From the NCBI RefSeq assembly GCF_019977295.1, contig NZ_AP024651.1, forward strand, positions 2,852,001 through 2,916,000: 64,000 nt of DNA. Direction: 5' to 3'. The stretch comes from Arthrobacter sp. StoSoilB20. GTDB taxonomy: Bacteria > Actinomycetota > Actinomycetes > Actinomycetales > Micrococcaceae. The first letter of the stretch is position 1, and each line of letters begins with the position of its first letter. Positions 38,104 through 46,485 of the stretch are shown here, in pieces. The notes under the pieces were generated by a model. That model did no database searches and was not told the origin of the DNA. It was given only the letters and a program-made list of their open reading frames with translations. The position numbers were made by a program, and so were the translations under genes.

Positions 38104-38126
38104 GTAGAACATATGACCGACGTACC

Positions 38127-38156
38127 ATCTTAGCCTGATCACGCTTGAGGACTCAA
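38127..38156 (-). promoter_or_regulatory. Promoter of the DUF177-rpmF-rnc-mutM operon
   Basis: On the minus strand TTGAGT (38156-38151), an 18-bp spacer, then TAAGAT (38132-38127), a good sigma-70/SigA-type pair for actinobacteria. Transcription would begin near 38120, about 17 nt before the AGGAG site. Confidence 0.65.
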
Positions 38157-38235
38157 ACCGACGCCGGGCGCGCACGAATGCGCGGTGGTTTCAGCTTGGG
38201 GCACTCCGCGAAAGGGCGCGAGGTACCCATCAAGC

Positions 38236-38736
38236 CTACCCTTTGCGCGGGTGTTCCGTTGCAGGCTCGCCAGCGAGGAGCCGTTTGAGCACCGATTTGG
38301 GGACAAAATCAGAGATATCCCCGCCCAGCACGTTCACTTCCTTGATGAGTGTCGAGGACAAATGGACGTAATGCGCTTCGGCAGGAAGGAACACCGTTTC
38401 GACGCCGGCCAACTGGCGGTTCATGGTAGCCATGGGAAGTTCGTAGTCGAAGTCAGAGGATGAGCGGAGGCCTTTGACGATGGCAGACACACCCCGGTGG
38501 CGGCAGTACTCAGCCAACAAACCTTCACCCATCGGTTCGACGATGATTCCCCGAAGGGACGCCAGCGTTTCACGTGCCATCTCCATCCGGTCTTCCAGGC
38601 TGAACCGGTACTTCTTGGCATAGTTGGTGGACACGGCCACAATGACTTCGTCAAACAAGCCCGCAGCCCGGGCGATGACTTCGAGATGTCCATTGTGGAT
38701 AGGGTCAAAGGATCCAGGGCATACCGCTCGTCTCAT
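38236..38736 (-). CDS. coaD: Phosphopantetheine adenylyltransferase
   Basis: CoaD, 166 aa, joins ATP and 4'-phosphopantetheine in coenzyme A synthesis. The nucleotidyltransferase motif GSFDPIHNGHLEV (HxGH type) opens the protein, NYAKKYRFSLEDRMEMA and GLRSSSDFDYELPMATMNR follow, and HLSSTLIKE closes the active site. Length and motifs match the family. It stands above a 142-nt gap before the DUF177 operon and is divergent from the aminotransferase gene, as in other actinobacteria. Confidence 0.96.
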   Translation of the reverse strand: MRRAVCPGSFDPIHNGHLEVIARAAGLFDEVIVAVSTNYAKKYRFSLEDRMEMARETLASLRGIIVEPMGEGLLAEYCRHRGVSAIVKGLRSSSDFDYELPMATMNRQLAGVETVFLPAEAHYVHLSSTLIKEVNVLGGDISDFVPKSVLKRLLAGEPATEHPRKG

Positions 38737-38771
38737 GAGACGAACCTACCCCATAGCTTCGCCGGGATACC

Positions 38772-40037
38772 ATGGCAGACATGGCATCCGCAGGCATCAG
38801 CCCTTCCCTCGATACGAGCTCCGGGCAGGTCCCGGGCACCGGCCCGGCACCCTGGCAGCGGGCAGCAACCGGAGCCAACCTCCTCTCCCCCGGGGGAGGG
38901 TTGGGAGTGACCATCTTCGAGGAGATGACCACCCTCGCCGTCTCGACCGGAGCCATCAACCTCGGCCAAGGGTTTCCGGATGAGGATGGCCCTGCCGAGA
39001 TCAAGGCGGCAGCCCAGTCCGCCATTGCCGCGGGGGCCAACCAGTACGCACCCGGCAAGGGCCTTCCCGCTTTGAGGGAAGCCATCACAGCACACCAGCA
39101 GCGGTTCTACGGGCTGGCTCCGGATCCGGACACCGAGGTCCTTGTCACCACTGGCGCGACAGAAGCGATCGCTGCTTCGCTGTTGGCGTTCATCCAGCCA
39201 GGTGACGAGGTTCTGACCTTCGAACCGTTCTACGACTCCTACGGAGCGATCATTGGTTTGGCCGGCGCCACCCACGTCACCGCTCCCCTGCTGGCTCCGG
39301 ATTTCCTCCCCGACCTTTCGGCCCTTGAAGCGTCCTTCAGCAACCGCACCCGGGTTGTCCTGCTGAATAATCCGCATAATCCCACCGGCGCGGTCTTTCC
39401 CCGCCAGGTCCTTGCAAAGATCGTCGAACTCGCAGCCAGGTATGACGCCATCATTGTCAGCGACGAGGTCTACGAGCACTTGACCTTTGGCGTGGACCAT
39501 ATCCCTGTCACTTCCCTTCCGGGAGCAGCGGACAGGACCATCACCATTTCCTCCGCCGGAAAGACCTTTTCCTTCACCGGCTGGAAAATCGGTTGGCTCA
39601 GCGGGCCCGAACACCTGGTCTCCGCTGTGCGCACAGTAAAGCAGTTCCTGACCTACAGCTCGGGAACACCATTCCAAGGTGCCATTGCCGTTGGGCTGGG
39701 CCTTCCCGACGAGTTCTACACCGGTATTGCCGCGACCCTGGCAAGCAAACGCGACATCCTGGCCGAAGGACTGCGGGCCGCCGGATTCGGCGTCCATGTC
39801 CCCAGCGGCACCTACTTCATCAACGTGGACACGGCCCCCCTAGGCATCAGGGATTCCGTGGACCTCGCCAGGCGGCTGCCTGGGCTGGTGGGCGTGGCAG
39901 CAATTCCGGTGCCTGTCTTCTGCCATCCGGAGGGAGCGGAGCGAACCCGCAGCCTGCTGCGCTTTGCCTTCTGCAAAAAGACCGCCGTGCTTGAAGAAGC
40001 TGCAGAACGCCTCTCTTCACTCCGGGACCGGCTCTGA
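38772..40037 (+). CDS. Aminotransferase class I/II, PLP-dependent
   Basis: Fold-type I aminotransferase, 421 aa, in the kynurenine/glutamine/methionine transaminase group (INLGQGFPDEDGP, YAPGKGLPALREAI, NNPHNPTGAVF). The PLP lysine is Lys264 in SSAGKTFSFTGWKIGW; SDEVYEHLTF holds the cofactor Asp. The N-terminus has about 40 extra residues (SAGISPSLDTSSGQV) before the usual start of the fold, without a signal peptide. The start ATG is preceded by a weak GGGAT. The downstream spermidine-synthase-like gene overlaps its stop by 3 nt (CTGA). Substrate is not readable; methionine or kynurenine are candidates. Confidence 0.9.
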   Translation: MADMASAGISPSLDTSSGQVPGTGPAPWQRAATGANLLSPGGGLGVTIFEEMTTLAVSTGAINLGQGFPDEDGPAEIKAAAQSAIAAGANQYAPGKGLPALREAITAHQQRFYGLAPDPDTEVLVTTGATEAIAASLLAFIQPGDEVLTFEPFYDSYGAIIGLAGATHVTAPLLAPDFLPDLSALEASFSNRTRVVLLNNPHNPTGAVFPRQVLAKIVELAARYDAIIVSDEVYEHLTFGVDHIPVTSLPGAADRTITISSAGKTFSFTGWKIGWLSGPEHLVSAVRTVKQFLTYSSGTPFQGAIAVGLGLPDEFYTGIAATLASKRDILAEGLRAAGFGVHVPSGTYFINVDTAPLGIRDSVDLARRLPGLVGVAAIPVPVFCHPEGAERTRSLLRFAFCKKTAVLEEAAERLSSLRDRL

Positions 40038-40828
40038 GTACCACCGGCCCTGGACCACACGTCGCCTCACGCTACCTCCGGACCACGGGGCAGCACGCCA
40101 CCATCGACGCCGATACCCTGATCGAGGGCAGCTTCATTCTCAGCATCGGCGGTGCCGAACAATCGCACGTCAACCTCGCGGACCCGCGGGAGATCTTTTA
40201 TGAGTACCTGCGCAGGATTGGCCACGTGGTGGATTTGGCCGCTGAGCCCGGGGAACCCATCCGTGCCCTTCATCTGGGTGCGGGGGCTTTGACCCTTGCC
40301 CGCTATATCCAGGCAACCCGCCCAGGTTCAGCACAATACGCCGTTGAATTGGAACGCGAGCTCCTTGACTTCGTGCTCCTCAAACTTCCCATGCCACAAG
40401 GCACCACGTTGACCACCCACATCGGCGACGCGCGCGAGGCCCTGGCGGAGCTGGACGCCGGGGCGCGTTTCGACGTCGTGATTCTTGACATCTTCTCCGG
40501 GCCGGACGCGCCGGAACATATTGCGTGCAAAGAGTTCTACGAAGAAGCTGCAGCACGCCTGGGCCCTGACGGGGTACTGATCGTCAACGTGGGAGATGAA
40601 CCTGCGCTGACCCTTGTGAAGAGCCAGGTGACTGCCTTGCGCCAGGCCATGCCCGATGTGGCCGCCTTCGCAGAGACGGGAATGTTTGAAGGCCGCTACC
40701 CCGGAAACATCATTCTTGTGGGCACTGGCAGGAAATGGTCCCCGGAATGGACAGCAGAGCTGCTGGCCCGCGGCCCGCATCCAGCCACCGTCCTTACAGG
40801 GATGGACCTGGACAAGATCGCCGGCTAG
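40034..40828 (+). CDS. Spermidine synthase-like methyltransferase-fold protein
   Basis: Polyamine aminopropyltransferase-like protein, 264 aa from a CTG start. LHLGAGALTLARYIQATRPGS is the SAM-type nucleotide motif, VVILDIFSGPDAPEH the acidic active-site loop. The first ATG/GTG/TTG in frame is a GTG at 40226, but the conserved upstream segment (NLADPREIFYEYLRRIGHVVDL) is in frame, so translation must begin earlier. The only suitable codon is CTG 40034, overlapping the aminotransferase TGA, with GGGA about 7 nt upstream. Members of this actinobacterial family have not all been shown to make spermidine. Confidence 0.85.
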   Translation: MSTTGPGPHVASRYLRTTGQHATIDADTLIEGSFILSIGGAEQSHVNLADPREIFYEYLRRIGHVVDLAAEPGEPIRALHLGAGALTLARYIQATRPGSAQYAVELERELLDFVLLKLPMPQGTTLTTHIGDAREALAELDAGARFDVVILDIFSGPDAPEHIACKEFYEEAAARLGPDGVLIVNVGDEPALTLVKSQVTALRQAMPDVAAFAETGMFEGRYPGNIILVGTGRKWSPEWTAELLARGPHPATVLTGMDLDKIAG

Positions 40829-40840
40829 GCACCGCTGCCC

Positions 40841-41407
40841 CTAAGCCGGCTCGGCAAACCACAGCTTGGTTTCGCCGTACTTCTTGTCGGCGAAACAGTC
40901 CATGGTCCCAGGCCAGGCCGGTTCAGGACTCCGCGAGCTCCGCTCCACAACCACCACGGCTCCCTCGTCCAAGTGCGGCGCCAGCTTTTCCAGCACCGCG
41001 GTCAGGGCCGGTTCGTCCAAGGGGTATGGCGGATCAAGGAAGACCAAGTCCCACACGCCGCCTTCGCGGACCCGTTCCAGGAACGACTCGACCTTGGATC
41101 GGTGGACGGAGACTTTCTTGCCGCCCAGAAGTTGGTTGACCAAGTCTGCGTTGCGCTGACAAACATCGCTGGCTTTGGCATCGAATTCCACCAGGTCCAC
41201 GCTGCGTGCACCACGGCTGGCACTTTCTACACCCAAGGCTCCAGAGCCCGCATAGAGATCAAGGACCCGGGCGTCGTCAATGACTGCCAAAGATTCCAGC
41301 CGGGAAAAAAGGGCCTCCTTGACGCGGTCAGTGGTGGGCCGGGTAGCGGTACCAGGGACACTGGCCAGCGGGTTCCCACCACCCACTCCGGCAATAATCC
41401 GGCTCAC
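40841..41407 (-). CDS. rsmD: 16S rRNA (guanine966-N2)-methyltransferase RsmD
   Basis: RsmD, 188 aa, methylates G966 of 16S rRNA. The N-terminus MSRIIAGVGGGNPLASVPGTATRPTTDRVKEALF is diagnostic; LDLYAGSGALGVESASRGA is the SAM site and LVFLDPPYPLDE is the NPPY-type catalytic motif (DPPY). It converges on the spermidine-synthase-like gene with a 12-nt gap and lies below recG. In many bacteria rsmD is next to coaD; here three genes separate them. Confidence 0.95.
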   Translation of the reverse strand: MSRIIAGVGGGNPLASVPGTATRPTTDRVKEALFSRLESLAVIDDARVLDLYAGSGALGVESASRGARSVDLVEFDAKASDVCQRNADLVNQLLGGKKVSVHRSKVESFLERVREGGVWDLVFLDPPYPLDEPALTAVLEKLAPHLDEGAVVVVERSSRSPEPAWPGTMDCFADKKYGETKLWFAEPA

Positions 41408-41458
41408 AGATCTGCTCCCGGGGCCGAGGCACCCCGTGGGCCGCCGGAACCTGGATTT

Positions 41459-43714
41459 CTAGCCACGTTCAAGGAACGCCTCCTTTTCGGGGTTCAAGTA
41501 TTCGTCGATTGCTGAAGCGAGGCCAGGCTGGTGCTGGAGGGCAGGATCCTCTGCAACAAGGCCTTGGGCGTCCGTCCGGGCGCGGGCAATGATGTCCTCA
41601 TGCTCCAGGACCCGAAGCAATTTCAGTGTGGAACGTCCGCCGGATTGCGAGGCCCCGAGGATGTCGCCTTCACGGCGCAGCTTCAAATCTTCCTGGGAAA
41701 GCTCAAAACCATCGGTGGTGGATGCCACTGCTTCAAGTCGTCGACGACTCGGGTGGCCCGGTTCCAAGGTGGTCACCAACAAGCAGGTACCTGGCAGTCC
41801 GCCACGGCCAACACGGCCGCGGAGCTGGTGGAGTTGCGAAATTCCGAAACGGTCCGCGTCCAGAATCACCATCAACGTGGCGTTGTGGACGTCCACGCCC
41901 ACCTCGATGACGGTGGTGGAAACCAGCACCTTGACCTGGTTGGCCGCGAACGACGCCATGGTTTCGGTCTTCAACTGAGGGTCCTGCCGGCCATGGAGCG
42001 GCGCCACGGGGACACCGGACAGCGAGGGCTCCTGCAGCAGGCTCTCGACGACGGCAGCCACCGATGCGAGCTCGCGCGCGGATCCTTCGTCCGAGAGGTC
42101 AGAGTCGCTTGGTTCGGCTTCTCCGGGACTGAAGTCGCCGTCGTCGTCCGTTCCGATCTTGGGACACACCACATACACCTGATGGCCCGACTCAACTTCT
42201 TCACGCGACCGCTTCCAGATGCGGTCCACCCAGCCGGGGTTCTCCGCGAGCCCCACCACATGCGTGGAGATGGGAGCGCGACCGGCAGGAAGCTCATCCA
42301 GGATCGAAGTTTCAAGGTCTCCGAAAACCGTCATGGCCACGGTCCGGGGAATAGGGGTTGCCGTCATGACCAGCAGATGCGGCGGGCGCTGGGCCTTGGC
42401 CCGGAGGGCGTCCCGCTGTTCCACGCCGAAACGGTGCTGCTCATCGACCACAATCAGGCCAAGGTCCTGGAAGCTGGTCTTGTCACTAAGCAAGGCATGG
42501 GTGCCAATGACGATCCCGGCATTTCCCGAGGCAGCGTCCAACATGGCCTGCCTGCGGACCGCCGTCGGCATGGAGCCTGTCAGCAACGTCACCTGGACCG
42601 AGTCCGGCCCGGCGTCCCCGCCGAGCATTCCTGCCCCGCCAAAGACATCGTCCCGTGCCAAAACCCCCAAGGTCCTGCGGATCGAGTGGAAATGCTGGGC
42701 GGCCAGAACTTCGGTTGGTGCCAGCAAAGCGGCCTGGCCTCCGGCATCGACAACCTGCAACATGGCCCGGAGGGCAACAATGGTCTTTCCAGACCCTACT
42801 TCCCCCTGCAACAGCCGGTTCATGGGTGTATCCCGGGCCAGTTCTTCAGCGAGCGTCTTCCCGACGGCGGACTGGCCGGCAGTGAGGGTGAACGGCAGGT
42901 TCCGGTCGAAGCTGCTGAGCAATCCGTCCGGGCGGGGACGGCGGGCAGTGGCTTCCTCCGCTGCGAGCTGGGCCCGCCGCCTGGCCAAGGCTGTCTGCAG
43001 AACCAGTGCTTCCTGGTATCTGAAGCGCTCCTGCGCCCGCTGCCAGTCCTTCGCCGTCTCCGGCGAATGGATCAGGCGGTAGGCTTCGGCCACGCTGAGC
43101 AGCCCATCCCTGCGGACGATGCTTGCAGGAAGCGGATCTTCCAGGGCATCGAGATCCATGGTTTGGAGCAGGGCCGTGATCACCTTATGGATTGACCAGC
43201 TGGTGAGTTTGGCGGTTGCCGGGTAGACCGGAATCGGCATGGCGGCAAGCTTTTCCGGGTCCATGGAACCTTCGGCTTCAGGGTCCTCATCCAGCAACAG
43301 AAAATCCGGATTGGTCAGGCCCAGCGCACCACCGTAGCGGGTCACCTTGCCGGAGAACATGGCCCTGCGGCCGGCCTGAAGTTCCGCCTTGGCCCTGAAA
43401 CCATTGAAGAAGCTGACTTTCAGGGTGCCCGGAGCCCCGCTTCCACCGGCTTCATCGGTCACCACGACGTCGGTAATGGAGCCGCGTCGTGCCCGCATCT
43501 GGCGCGTCGTGTTGGACAGGACCCGGGCAATCAGGGTGACTTCTTCATCCAGCGGAAGGTTGCTGATGGGCGTCAGCTCCCCACGGCTCAGATACCGGCG
43601 CGGGAAATAGTTCAGCAAGGCACCGGTAGTTTTGAGCCCCAAGTGCTTCTCGATGACTGCTGCAGACCTCTTGCCGATCCTGCGCTCGAGGGGAAGTTCC
43701 AGCTCAGTAATCAT
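41459..43714 (-). CDS. recG: ATP-dependent DNA helicase RecG
   Basis: RecG, 751 aa, rescues stalled forks and processes recombination intermediates. The wedge/OB domain (about 1-190) begins MITELELPLERRIGKRSA; helicase lobes hold Walker A GEVGSGKT, DEQH box VDEQHRFGVEQRDALR, MTATPIPRTVAM and, at the end, DRFGISQLHQLRGRVGRG. The ATG at 43714 is 11 nt inside the end of the FakA-like gene; a GTG at 43753 is an alternative but would add residues not usual in the family. The partner gene arrangement recG after a DAK-domain gene is common in Gram-positives. Confidence 0.95.
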   Translation of the reverse strand: MITELELPLERRIGKRSAAVIEKHLGLKTTGALLNYFPRRYLSRGELTPISNLPLDEEVTLIARVLSNTTRQMRARRGSITDVVVTDEAGGSGAPGTLKVSFFNGFRAKAELQAGRRAMFSGKVTRYGGALGLTNPDFLLLDEDPEAEGSMDPEKLAAMPIPVYPATAKLTSWSIHKVITALLQTMDLDALEDPLPASIVRRDGLLSVAEAYRLIHSPETAKDWQRAQERFRYQEALVLQTALARRRAQLAAEEATARRPRPDGLLSSFDRNLPFTLTAGQSAVGKTLAEELARDTPMNRLLQGEVGSGKTIVALRAMLQVVDAGGQAALLAPTEVLAAQHFHSIRRTLGVLARDDVFGGAGMLGGDAGPDSVQVTLLTGSMPTAVRRQAMLDAASGNAGIVIGTHALLSDKTSFQDLGLIVVDEQHRFGVEQRDALRAKAQRPPHLLVMTATPIPRTVAMTVFGDLETSILDELPAGRAPISTHVVGLAENPGWVDRIWKRSREEVESGHQVYVVCPKIGTDDDGDFSPGEAEPSDSDLSDEGSARELASVAAVVESLLQEPSLSGVPVAPLHGRQDPQLKTETMASFAANQVKVLVSTTVIEVGVDVHNATLMVILDADRFGISQLHQLRGRVGRGGLPGTCLLVTTLEPGHPSRRRLEAVASTTDGFELSQEDLKLRREGDILGASQSGGRSTLKLLRVLEHEDIIARARTDAQGLVAEDPALQHQPGLASAIDEYLNPEKEAFLERG

Positions 43715-44810
43715 GCCGTGACTGGCCTGTAATGCCGGACTCCTGCGGGTCACCGGACTCAGCTTCGGCTGGCCTGTGGCCGCCGGTGCCGGGCAGGGCC
43801 AGTTGGCTGACAGCGATGTCCGTGGGCTCCCCCAGGGATCGAATCAGCGCTACTGCCGGCTCGGGGTCCGGAACGTGAACGTGGACCCTCCACCGGTAGC
43901 TGGCTTCAACCGTGGATTCCTCGTCATCATCATCCTGGCTCCGTGCGCCGCCCACTTGGCTCATGATGACCGAATCACCCATCTCATCAAGACGCTGCCT
44001 CAGGATGGCTGCGTTCAAAGGGGACAGGTTGATGGTGCACATGACCTCCACACCATCATCGGCCGGCATACGCTCGTGGATGTGCGGGTCCTGCAGCTTA
44101 TACCCGTGAAGACCGTCCAGGAGTTCGTCCTGGAGTTCTTCGCCCAGAACCGCCGCCCGCAGGCAATCGAGGATCAGCAGCATGCCAACGCCACCGGCAT
44201 CCACCACGCGGGCTTCCTGGAGCTGGGCGAGCTCGCCCTCAGTACGGATGACGGCCTGGTAGGCAGCTTCCACAACGGCATCGAGTGCAAGGCCAAGGGC
44301 GTGATTGCTGTCGTCTGCGTTCTGCGAGGCGTCCACGGCCTGCGCGGCGTCCGATGCCGCTTCCAGGACCGAGAGCATCGTTCCGGCTACAGGCTCACTA
44401 AGCGCTGACCAGGCGCGGATCTGGGCCCGGTTCAGGGCTGTTGCCAGCAAGGGCGCACTGAGCCGGGATTTACCGGCCAGTGGCTCGGCAGCAGCACAGA
44501 GGAAGACCGCGAACAGCGTGCCCGAATTGCCCCGGGCCTGCTCCATGGCAGCTTGGCCTGCACGTGAGAGGACCGCGCCGACGTCGTTGCCCGTTTCCGT
44601 TGTACCCGTTTCCGTGGTGTCCGGGGCGGTGCCGCCCAAGGCGGAAACCGCGGCACGGACTGTGAGATAGAGATTGGTGCCGGTATCGCCGTCGGCTACA
44701 GGAAAGATGTTGATCGCGTTGAGGCGATCGCTGTGGTTGCCGAGGACCACCTCCGCCTTGCCGAGCCAGCGTTTCATGGCGTGCGCATTCGCGGCGATCT
44801 TAGTCTGCAA
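43704..44810 (-). CDS. FakA-like DAK2 kinase domain protein, short form
   Basis: 368 aa. N-terminal DhaL/DAK2 ATP-binding domain (about 10-200): AINIFPVADGDTGTNLYLT holds the Mg-ATP Asp residues, ARGNSGTLFAVF follows. The middle domain has the FakA-type Cys (EVMCTINLS) and His pair (RVHVHVPDPE). FakA is usually about 540 aa; the third, C-terminal domain is absent. It should phosphorylate FakB-bound fatty acids if active. A TTG start at 44810 with GGATGGGA upstream gives the family N-terminus and overlaps the thiL stop; ATG 44777 is an alternative. The 3' end overlaps recG. Confidence 0.85.
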   Translation of the reverse strand: MQTKIAANAHAMKRWLGKAEVVLGNHSDRLNAINIFPVADGDTGTNLYLTVRAAVSALGGTAPDTTETGTTETGNDVGAVLSRAGQAAMEQARGNSGTLFAVFLCAAAEPLAGKSRLSAPLLATALNRAQIRAWSALSEPVAGTMLSVLEAASDAAQAVDASQNADDSNHALGLALDAVVEAAYQAVIRTEGELAQLQEARVVDAGGVGMLLILDCLRAAVLGEELQDELLDGLHGYKLQDPHIHERMPADDGVEVMCTINLSPLNAAILRQRLDEMGDSVIMSQVGGARSQDDDDEESTVEASYRWRVHVHVPDPEPAVALIRSLGEPTDIAVSQLALPGTGGHRPAEAESGDPQESGITGQSRHDY

Positions 44811-45813
44811 AGTGATCCCATCCAACGGTGTCAACAGCTTGCCCGGCAATCCGGACGCCCCTGCCTGGCGGCTCGACAACGGCTTCAACTGAGCCTATCG
44901 CAGTGAACCCCGCCGGTAGCTGAATTCCGGCTGGGAAGGTGGCCAGCAATCCATGGTCCTCTCCCCCGCCAAGGACCCAGGGCAACGCCTCGCAGCCCAG
45001 TAAAAGAGCGGCCGGTTCCAGCGGCAAGGCATGGACCTTCAAGGCCACGGGGTCAAGGTTGAGGGTCACGTTGCTGGCCGAAGCGAGCCTGCCGCCGTCC
45101 CGGACCAGGCCGTCGGAAATATCCATCATGGCAGTTGCACCTCCGCGCGCCGCCAAGGGTCCCGCTGCCAAAGGGGGCTGGGGGCGGCACTGGTTTTCCA
45201 CCAGGGCCTGCAGTTCGGTATCCAGGCTCTGCATCGGATGTCGGCTTTCCAACAATGCCCAGCCGGCAGCGGCCCTCCCCAAGGTCCCCGCAATTGCCAC
45301 GACGTCGCCGGGTTTGGCCCCGGATCGCAGCACAGGCGGCAAGCCCCCAAGGCTTCCGACGACGGCGACCGTCACCGACAGCTCGCGGCCCCGCCCAAGG
45401 TCCCCCCCGGCAACGGAACAATCAGGAGCGCCCAAGCCGACGATGGCCGCAGTGAGACCGTCGGCAAAAGCCTCCACCCAAGCCACAGGAGTATCCGGGG
45501 GCATTGTCAGGCTGACAACCAGGGAAGTGGCGCTGCCGCCCATGGCGTTGATGTCGCTGAGGTTTTGCGCCGCAGCCTTCCAGCCGACGTCGTAGCCGGT
45601 GGTCCGGTAACCGTTGTTCCATTCGAGCCTGAAATCCTGGTCCTGGGTTTGGGTGTCGATGGAAATCAAACTGCGGCCATCCGGGGCCGCTACCAAGGCA
45701 GCATCGTCTCCAGGGCCCAGGAGAATGCCCGGGCTGTGGTTCAGGCGCGGAAAGATCCTGGCGAGGAGCTCTGATTCCGAAAGGTCTTGGACGGTCAACT
45801 GTTCTGCGGGCAC
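44800..45813 (-). CDS. thiL: Thiamine-monophosphate kinase
   Basis: ThiL, 337 aa, makes thiamine pyrophosphate from thiamine monophosphate. The AIRS-type fold shows LGPGDDAALV, ISIDTQTQDQDFRLEW, AAQNLSDINAMGGSA and a MMDISDGLVRDGGRL loop, with GGEDHGLLATF near the end. It starts at GTG with a weak AGAG site. It pairs with the TPP-controlled thiC elsewhere in the window in the thiamine pathway and overlaps the FakA-like gene by 11 nt. The gene is divergent from a DUF3515 lipoprotein gene. Confidence 0.95.
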   Translation of the reverse strand: MPAEQLTVQDLSESELLARIFPRLNHSPGILLGPGDDAALVAAPDGRSLISIDTQTQDQDFRLEWNNGYRTTGYDVGWKAAAQNLSDINAMGGSATSLVVSLTMPPDTPVAWVEAFADGLTAAIVGLGAPDCSVAGGDLGRGRELSVTVAVVGSLGGLPPVLRSGAKPGDVVAIAGTLGRAAAGWALLESRHPMQSLDTELQALVENQCRPQPPLAAGPLAARGGATAMMDISDGLVRDGGRLASASNVTLNLDPVALKVHALPLEPAALLLGCEALPWVLGGGEDHGLLATFPAGIQLPAGFTAIGSVEAVVEPPGRGVRIAGQAVDTVGWDHFAD

Positions 45814-45935
45814 GGCTCTACGCTATCGCGATCCACCGACAGGATAATGACGTGCGCAGGTTCCCCGGCATCGGGGGGAATGTGACCTCCGATACCGGAA
45901 TCTGCCCTCGAGCCCGCCCGGGATAGGCTGGATGA

Positions 45936-46445
45936 ATGCACCGAAAGACCCTCCGCCGGACAGCCCTGGGCGTATCTTCGGCCCTCGCGGCCACCCTCGC
46001 CCTCTCAGCGTGTTCACCCACCGTTGATGTCACGGCCGCCACAGACGCCGCCAATCCTGCTTGCGCACCGATGATGGTTGCCCTGCCGGACCAGATCGGC
46101 GATGCCGCACTGCGCAAGACCAACAGCCAGGCCACTGCGGCATGGGGTGAACCGTCGCAGGTTATCCTGCGCTGCGGAGTGAACGTACCCGGGCCCACCA
46201 CCGACCGCTGCGTGAGCGTCAACGACATCGACTGGGTCATCAAAGAAGGTGACCCCGTGTACACCTTGACCACCTTTGGCCGCGAACCTGCCACCGAGAT
46301 CCTGATTGATCCGGTCAAGTTGGAGGCAGCGAACATCAGCTCCGCAACCGTACTCACCGAGCTCGCGGCTGCTGTCGGCAAGATCAAGGCAACCGGCAAA
46401 TGCGTTGGCCAGGAGGACCTGCAGAACCTGCCCGCCGGTAAGTAA
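45936..46445 (+). CDS. DUF3515 family lipoprotein
   Basis: Secreted DUF3515 protein, 169 aa, actinobacterial, function unknown. The signal peptide TALGVSSALAATLALSAC ends in a lipobox (LSAC), so Cys26 should carry the lipid anchor. The mature part has further Cys residues (PACAPM, LRCGV, DRCVSV, KCVGQ), likely two disulfides. GGA lies 5 nt before the ATG. It is divergent from thiL and converges on ddl; the thiL-DUF3515-ddl order is conserved in relatives. Confidence 0.88.
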   Translation: MHRKTLRRTALGVSSALAATLALSACSPTVDVTAATDAANPACAPMMVALPDQIGDAALRKTNSQATAAWGEPSQVILRCGVNVPGPTTDRCVSVNDIDWVIKEGDPVYTLTTFGREPATEILIDPVKLEAANISSATVLTELAAAVGKIKATGKCVGQEDLQNLPAGK

Positions 46446-46485
46446 TGCGGTCAGCGGGCCCGCCTGTCAGTTCAGCAGGCGCGCG

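Noticed and set aside
39990..40040. Frameshift joining the aminotransferase and the spermidine-synthase-like gene
   Set aside because: The aminotransferase ends at a normal length with its own stop, and the second gene has a plausible CTG start.
41531..43195. 554-codon plus-strand frame over recG
   Set aside because: Antisense to recG with no recognisable motif.
46446..46485. Terminator between DUF3515 and ddl
   Set aside because: Only a 6-bp stem (CGCCTG/CAGGCG) without T-tract; too weak to call.
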